Below, one piece after another: positions 13,658-17,688 of a stretch of DNA of 17,688 nucleotides; positions within the stretch are counted from its first letter, which is position 1; every line of letters begins with the position of its first letter. Position numbers and translations under genes: made by a program. The notes beneath the pieces are model-generated. The model ran no database searches, had not been told where the DNA came from, and saw only the letters and a program-made list of their open reading frames with translations. Source of the stretch: Desulfovibrio sp. (GTDB lineage Bacteria > Desulfobacterota > Desulfovibrionia > Desulfovibrionales > Desulfovibrionaceae); contig VSMX01000038.1 of NCBI GenBank assembly GCA_009773975.1, positions 1-17,688 of the forward strand, given 5' to 3'.

Positions 13658-14956
13658 ATGCGCAAAAAGAAAACAATGCCCACACTCCTCACCGACAGCG
13701 TACTCGGCCTTACAGATTTGAAAACCAGAAGCATGCAGGAACTGATGGAACTTGCGGAGCAATATGAAATTGAAAACGCAAGTTCGATGCGCAAGCAGGA
13801 ACTGATCTTCTCCCTGCTTTCCGCCTGCTCCATCCAGAATGGCGCAATCCATGGCGATGGCGTGCTGGAAATATTACCGGACGGTTTTGGTTTTTTGCGC
13901 TCTCCGCTTTCCAGTTTCATGCCCGGGCCTGACGATATTTATGTCTCGCCATCCCAAATCCGCCGTTTTTCACTCCGCAAGGGCGATGTCGTCTCGGGTT
14001 TGATCAGACCTCCCAAGGAAGGCGAACGTTATTTTGCCCTGCTCAAGGTGACCGAAATCGGCTTCGAGTCGCTCGAGCATGTGAAAAACCTAGTGCTTTT
14101 CGACAATCTCACACCTGTTTATCCCGATCAGCAACTGGTAATGGAAAACGGGGACAAGAATCTTTCAAACCGAGTTATCGACCTCATGGCGCCCATAGGC
14201 TGCGGCCAGCGAGGCCTGATTGTCGCCCCGCCTCGCACAGGCAAAACCATTCTGCTGCAATCCCTTGCCAACGCCATCACAGCCAATAATCCCGATGTTT
14301 ACCTGATTGTCCTGCTCATTGGCGAGCGTCCGGAAGAAGTTACCGACATGGAGCGCACAGTCAAGGGCGCGGAAGTTATCAGCTCAACATTTGACGAACC
14401 GCCGCAGCGCCATGTGCAAGTTTGCGAAATAGTGCTTGAAAAGGCCAAAAGACTGGTTGAGCGCAAAAGGGATGTTGTAATCCTTCTGGACTCCATAACC
14501 AGGCTTGGCCGCGCCTATAATGAAGTTACGCCATCTTCCGGCCGCGTGCTTACAGGCGGCCTGGATGCCAACGCCCTGCACAGGCCAAAACGCTTTTTCG
14601 GCGCAGCCAGGAATATTGAGGAAGGCGGCAGCCTGACCATTATTGCCACAGCCCTTATTGATACAGGCTCAAGAATGGATGAAGTCATTTTTGAGGAATT
14701 CAAGGGCACTGGCAATATGGAAATCTATCTTGACCGCCACCTTTCGGACAAGAGGGTCTTCCCTGCCATCGACATCAACCGCACTGGCACGCGCAAGGAA
14801 GATTTGCTGATCAGCGAGGACATTCTGAACCGCGTTTGGATTTTACGCAAAATTCTCGCGCCAATGGCGCCAATCGACAGCATGGAATTCTTGCTGGACA
14901 AAATGCGCGGCACAAAGTCAAATCAGGATTTTCTCAATTCCATGGGCAAATCCTGA
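13658..14956 (+). CDS. rho: Transcription termination factor Rho
   Basis: Hexameric RNA-dependent ATPase that ends transcription. The 432-residue protein has the N-terminal Rho domain (SMQELMELAEQ), the RNA-binding cold-shock-like domain (GFGFLRS at 76-82, PDDIYVSPSQIRRF), Walker A VAPPRTGKT (189-197), Walker B VVILLDS (273-279), the Q-loop region LTGGLDANALHRPKRFFGAARN (299-319) and the R-loop area EEFKGTGNMEIYLDR. Two starts are possible, ATG 13658 and ATG 13676 (six codons later); neither has a good ribosome site, so the true N-terminus is open. It has a long structured leader and its own terminator at 15113-15144, so it is probably transcribed largely alone. Confidence 0.97.
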   Translation: MRKKKTMPTLLTDSVLGLTDLKTRSMQELMELAEQYEIENASSMRKQELIFSLLSACSIQNGAIHGDGVLEILPDGFGFLRSPLSSFMPGPDDIYVSPSQIRRFSLRKGDVVSGLIRPPKEGERYFALLKVTEIGFESLEHVKNLVLFDNLTPVYPDQQLVMENGDKNLSNRVIDLMAPIGCGQRGLIVAPPRTGKTILLQSLANAITANNPDVYLIVLLIGERPEEVTDMERTVKGAEVISSTFDEPPQRHVQVCEIVLEKAKRLVERKRDVVILLDSITRLGRAYNEVTPSSGRVLTGGLDANALHRPKRFFGAARNIEEGGSLTIIATALIDTGSRMDEVIFEEFKGTGNMEIYLDRHLSDKRVFPAIDINRTGTRKEDLLISEDILNRVWILRKILAPMAPIDSMEFLLDKMRGTKSNQDFLNSMGKS

Positions 14957-15325
14957 CCAGCTTATTTTATAAATAGTCTAAACTTTCCGGGTATTTTTAC
15001 GATATCTATTATGCCTATGTGAACAGCGCGGCTTTTGGCCATTCGTATGGTTCACCAGCCGCAAAAACCAGCCTGCCGATTTTTTAATCGGCCCGGCATG
15101 CTTCCCGTTGCCGCCCGGATTGTATATGCAAGCCGGGCATTTTTAGTAGCAGTCTTCACATGCACATTCTGCCCTCTTGCTGCGTCAGATTTCGTAAATT
15201 ATTCAGGCCGAGTACCGTAAGAGTACACTCCCTTCATAATTTACTCATCTTCATTGCGAGAAAACAAAATTCACTATGTGAAGACAGCTTCTTATACAAG
15301 CTTGCATTCAACAGGATGAAGGCAG
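14957..15325. other. Intergenic region between rho and the HD-domain gene
   Basis: No gene is supported in these 369 bases; short open frames here lack ribosome sites and family features. It holds a hairpin GCCGATT/AATCGGC (15075-15092, loop TTTT), the rho terminator (15113-15144), and a GTGAAC/GTTCAC pair (15019-15024 / 15050-15055). A direct repeat GAGTAC occurs at about 15209 and 15220. The promoter for the HD-ddl pair is expected in the AT-rich part after 15200, but I could not place it. Confidence 0.5.
15113..15144 (+). terminator. Rho-independent terminator downstream of rho
   Basis: GCCCGGATTG (15113-15122) pairs with CAAGCCGGGC (15129-15138), with one A-G mismatch and a TATATG loop, followed by ATTTTT (15139-15144). 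A second hairpin, GCCGATT/AATCGGC (15075-15092), precedes it. Together they end the rho transcript about 160-190 bases after its stop codon. Confidence 0.75.
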
Positions 15326-15973
15326 ATGGCTGGATGCCCCATAAAAAACTATTACAATCCATACGGTGAATTTCCCGAAATTGCCTGCCCTACGGCCTCA
15401 TGTTCCGGGCCGCCTGGCGACAGGGCCTGTTTTGCCCTGTGGGAAAAATACGCCATGCGGCCAAATATCAGGCGCCACTGCCTGCAAGTGGCCAAAATTG
15501 CCACCGCTCTGGCCCAAAAAGCCAGGGCCCTGGGCTTTGACGTGTGCCCTGCCACAGTTCGCGCATCCGCCCTGCTGCATGATATTGCAAAAACATATTG
15601 CATCCGCTATGGAGGCAGCCATGCACAGCTTGGCGCGGCCTGGGCGCTGAGTGAAACCCATAATTACGAAATTGCCCGCGGCGTATTGCTCCATGTGCTC
15701 TGGCCCTGGGCCGTGCCGGATGGACCGGAAATCTGCTCGTTGCCATTTTTCATTATTTACGCCGATAAAAGGGTGCGGCACGATGCCATTGTCAACCTTG
15801 ACGAACGCTTTTCCGATCTCCTGACGCGCTATGGCAAGAACGAAATGTCGCGGCAAAGCATCAAGGCCTCCCTGGAACAGGGCAAAACCATAGAAAACGC
15901 GCTCTCGTCGCAACTTGGATGGAAACTGCATGAAGATACTTTTGATAGCGGGCGGCTGGTCGTCCGAACGTGA
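15326..15973 (+). CDS. HD-domain phosphohydrolase
   Basis: HD-superfamily metal-dependent phosphohydrolase; members act on nucleotides or phosphate esters, and this one resembles the YqeK/HDIG-type small hydrolases. In the 215-residue protein the metal ligands are His51 (RRHCLQVAKIA), His85-Asp86 (ALLHDIAKT), probably His99 (GGSHAQLGA) and His123, and Asp147 (YADKRVRHD). The first 40 residues carry four cysteines (4, 21, 26, 35) that are not part of the HD fold and could bind metal. AGGA at 15313-15316 sits 9 bases before the ATG. Its 3' end overlaps ddl by 44 bases, so the two are co-transcribed. The exact substrate is not visible; the HD family call is firm. Confidence 0.85.
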   Translation: MAGCPIKNYYNPYGEFPEIACPTASCSGPPGDRACFALWEKYAMRPNIRRHCLQVAKIATALAQKARALGFDVCPATVRASALLHDIAKTYCIRYGGSHAQLGAAWALSETHNYEIARGVLLHVLWPWAVPDGPEICSLPFFIIYADKRVRHDAIVNLDERFSDLLTRYGKNEMSRQSIKASLEQGKTIENALSSQLGWKLHEDTFDSGRLVVRT

Positions 15974-16841
15974 AATTTCCCCGAAAGGGGCCAAAATCAT
16001 TGAAAAAACCTTGCTCGAAATGGGGCATGAGGTCGAATTTTTCGACCTTCTGCCGCAATTTGACCAATTGCTTGCCAGGGCCGAAAGCGCCGATTTCGCA
16101 TTTTTGATTCTCCACGGTTCCCCGGGTGAGGACGGACTTGTCCAGGCCATGCTGGAAACAGGCGGCATTCCCTATCAGGGTTCCGGGCCGGCAGGCTCAT
16201 TTCTTGCGCTCAGCAAGGCCGCGGCCAAACAGATTTTTCGCAGGGCCGGCCTTCCCACAGCCGATTGGGAATTTTTGCCAGTTCCCCCCAAAGCGGGCTG
16301 GGAACCTTCAATGCCCTATCCAATTTTCGTTAAAAGCAATACTGGCGGATCCTCCCTGCGTCTGGGCCGGGCCGCCAACCGCGCCGAGCTGGACAAGGCC
16401 CTGGGCGAAATTTTCGCCGCTGGTGAAGAAGCCCTGCTTGAACCGGAAATCAGGGGCAAGGAACTGACTTGCGGCATCCTTGGCAACGAACCTCTGCCGC
16501 CTGTTTTGATTGAGCCGGTTTGCGGCGATTATTTTGATTATGAAAGCAAATATGCCGAAAACGGCGCGCGCGAGCTCTGCCCCGCCCCGATAGATGAAAA
16601 AATTACAGCCATGGTGCAGGAATTTGCCATGGCGGCGCACAAGGCTCTGGGCCTTTCCGATTACAGCCGGGCGGATTTCATTCTGGATACCGCAGGCAAC
16701 CTGACACTGCTTGAGGTCAATACCCTGCCGGGTATGACCATGACCAGCCTTGTGCCAAAGGAAGCGAAGGCCATTGGTCTGAGTTTTCCCGAGCTGCTTG
16801 CCAAATTGATCGAGTTGGGCATGAAAAAGGGGAAAAATTAA
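15930..16841 (+). CDS. ddl: D-alanine--D-alanine ligase
   Basis: ATP-grasp enzyme that joins two D-alanines for peptidoglycan precursors. The 303-residue length is normal for the short Ddl class. Motifs are MKILLIAGGWSSEREIS at the start (Glu13/Glu15 region), LHGSPGEDGLVQ (61-72), FVKSNTGGSSLRLGR (133-147, ATP-binding lid), the EPEIRGKELTCGIL segment (171-184), SRADFIL (247-253) and LLEVNTLPGMTMTSLVP (260-276), with Glu262 and Asn264 as Mg ligands. ATG 15930 is the family start; upstream TTG 15917 is out of frame and TTG 15915 adds only five residues. The gene begins inside the HD-domain gene, which suggests coupled translation. Confidence 0.95.
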   Translation: MKILLIAGGWSSEREISPKGAKIIEKTLLEMGHEVEFFDLLPQFDQLLARAESADFAFLILHGSPGEDGLVQAMLETGGIPYQGSGPAGSFLALSKAAAKQIFRRAGLPTADWEFLPVPPKAGWEPSMPYPIFVKSNTGGSSLRLGRAANRAELDKALGEIFAAGEEALLEPEIRGKELTCGILGNEPLPPVLIEPVCGDYFDYESKYAENGARELCPAPIDEKITAMVQEFAMAAHKALGLSDYSRADFILDTAGNLTLLEVNTLPGMTMTSLVPKEAKAIGLSFPELLAKLIELGMKKGKN

Positions 16842-16869
16842 ATTTCCGCAATATTGTACAAGAAAGTTA

Positions 16870-16908
16870 TCCTGCTTGCCGCTACGATATCTTCAACAGG
16901 AAGCGGGA
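16870..16908 (+). promoter_or_regulatory. Possible hairpin covering the ribosome site of the AraC-family gene
   Basis: TCCTGCTT (16870-16877) can pair with AAGCGGGA (16901-16908), eight pairs with one G-T, and a loop of about 23 bases. The right arm includes the purine-rich ribosome site just before ATG 16911. It lies in the 69-base gap after ddl. Such a stem could limit translation, but its stability was not computed. Confidence 0.25.
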
Positions 16909-16910
16909 GA

Positions 16911-17688
16911 ATGTCCAAAACCAAACCTCTATTCAAAAAAATCGCTCCGGGCCTGGAAATCTGCCTGTTTTCCGGCCTGGAGCAAAATTTTCCGCCCCAT
17001 TTTCACAATCATTACCTGATTGGCTGTGTGCTGGACGGCAAACGCCGAATGACCCTGGCAGGCCGCGAATGCTGGCCAGGTCCCGGAGATATTGTCCTGC
17101 TCAATCCGGAAGAAGTCCATGGCTGCGTCCAGGCTGGAGAAAAACCCCTTTGCTGGCTTGGACTGCATTTTTCACCAGACTGCATGAAAAATATGGCGAC
17201 CGACATTGCAGGCCAATACTCCCTGCCATTATTCAAAAAAGCTAATTGGCCAGAATCGCCGCTTGCAGCTGACTTCAGGGCCATGGCAGGGCAAATGGCC
17301 GCTTCCCCTAATTGCCTGCAGGGGCTTGCCAGGAAAATCCTCGGAAAAATCCTGTTCTGGAACAGGGACCTTGCAGCGCCTGTTGGAGAATGCGCCAGCA
17401 AGAATCCATTCGATGAACTCCGCGCCCACTTAAAAGCCAATCCGCCTGCTTCCGTCAGCCTGGATGAAATGAGCGCCCTGGCCAGACTGGACAAATACAG
17501 TCTGGTGCGAGGTTTCAATACCTGTTACGGCATCACGCCCTGGCGCTATCTGGAGGCATTGCGCGTCAATCTGGGACAGCAAATGCTGGGGGAAGGCAAG
17601 AAAATTGCGGAAGTGGCCATAAATTGCGGTTTTACGGATCAAAGCCATTTTTCAAGATGCTTCAAGGCCAGGACCGGCATAACTCCCG
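16911..17688 (+). CDS. AraC-family transcriptional regulator (3' end beyond window)
   Basis: One-component DNA-binding regulator. 259 codons are visible without a stop, and the frame runs off the right edge close to the family's usual end. The N-terminal cupin-type ligand-binding domain (about 1-110) shows PPHFHNHYLIG, GRECWPGPGDIVLLNPEEVHG and WLGLHF. The C-terminal part has two helix-turn-helix motifs (about 165-259): LDEMSALARLDKYSLVRGFNTCYGITPWRYL and the AraC signature IAEVAINCGFTDQSHFSRCFKARTGITP. AGGAAG at 16898-16903 precedes the ATG. It follows ddl by 69 bases on the same strand but is unlikely to be functionally tied to it. Its target, often a neighbouring transporter or metabolic gene, would lie to the right, outside the window. 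Confidence 0.9.
   Translation, partial: MSKTKPLFKKIAPGLEICLFSGLEQNFPPHFHNHYLIGCVLDGKRRMTLAGRECWPGPGDIVLLNPEEVHGCVQAGEKPLCWLGLHFSPDCMKNMATDIAGQYSLPLFKKANWPESPLAADFRAMAGQMAASPNCLQGLARKILGKILFWNRDLAAPVGECASKNPFDELRAHLKANPPASVSLDEMSALARLDKYSLVRGFNTCYGITPWRYLEALRVNLGQQMLGEGKKIAEVAINCGFTDQSHFSRCFKARTGITP

Noticed and set aside
13561..13767. 68-residue open frame overlapping the rho start
   Set aside because: It runs out of frame into rho and has no ribosome site.
15035..15369. Two short open frames of 61 and 69 residues between rho and the HD gene
   Set aside because: They cross the rho terminator or overlap the HD gene start, with no ribosome sites or conserved features.
1..17688. CRISPR array, insertion sequence or prophage
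   Set aside because: No regularly spaced direct repeats, transposase, integrase or phage structural genes were found on either strand.

Overview
The window looks like a chromosomal core region of a Desulfovibrionales-type bacterium (Desulfovibrio and relatives). The argument is gene order and protein style, because no rRNA or species marker is present. An RpoH-like sigma factor is followed by a TPR protein, a LolB-like lipoprotein, rpiB, cysS, a BepA-like M48 protease, hslV, ispE, tRNA-Gln, prs, rplY/ctc, pth, carD and rho. I recall this order from sulfate reducers, and its ispE-tRNA-Gln-prs-rplY-pth core is shared with gammaproteobacteria. All recognised genes lie on the + strand. No IS element, phage gene or CRISPR array was seen.

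Layout. 1-187: leader with a possible promoter. 188-3905: a tight rpoH / TPR lipoprotein / LolB-like lipoprotein run with stop-start overlaps. 3921-5902: rpiB and cysS, separated by a gap with a terminator-like hairpin. 5903-6186: a palindrome-rich intergenic element. 6187-9010: M48 protease, hslV and ispE, each overlapping the next by 1-4 bases. 9023-9098: tRNA-Gln(TTG). 9137-11439: prs, rplY, a rho-independent terminator, then pth. 11706-12218: carD. 12235-13181: a radical SAM gene whose reading frame breaks exactly at the GGGEP motif. 13182-13657: a long hairpin-rich leader. 13658-14956: rho. 14957-15325: non-coding, with a good rho terminator. 15326-16841: an HD-domain hydrolase and ddl, overlapping by 44 bases. 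16911 to the right edge: an AraC-family regulator cut off by the window.

How the genes fit together. The left half combines a heat-shock-type sigma factor with envelope and protein quality-control functions (lipoprotein handling, BepA-like metalloprotease, HslV peptidase). The middle is housekeeping: IspE for isoprenoids, Prs for PRPP, L25 and Pth for translation, CysRS and tRNA-Gln. CarD and Rho are global transcription factors, and Ddl serves peptidoglycan synthesis. Most of this is ordinary core genome.

The parts most worth a second look are the frame-disrupted radical SAM gene between carD and rho (frameshift at a T6/G6 double homopolymer that is also a U_UUU_UUC slippery heptamer), the palindromic element upstream of the M48 gene, the structured rho leader, and the LolB-like lipoprotein. 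I do not see clear evidence for a wholly new multi-gene system.
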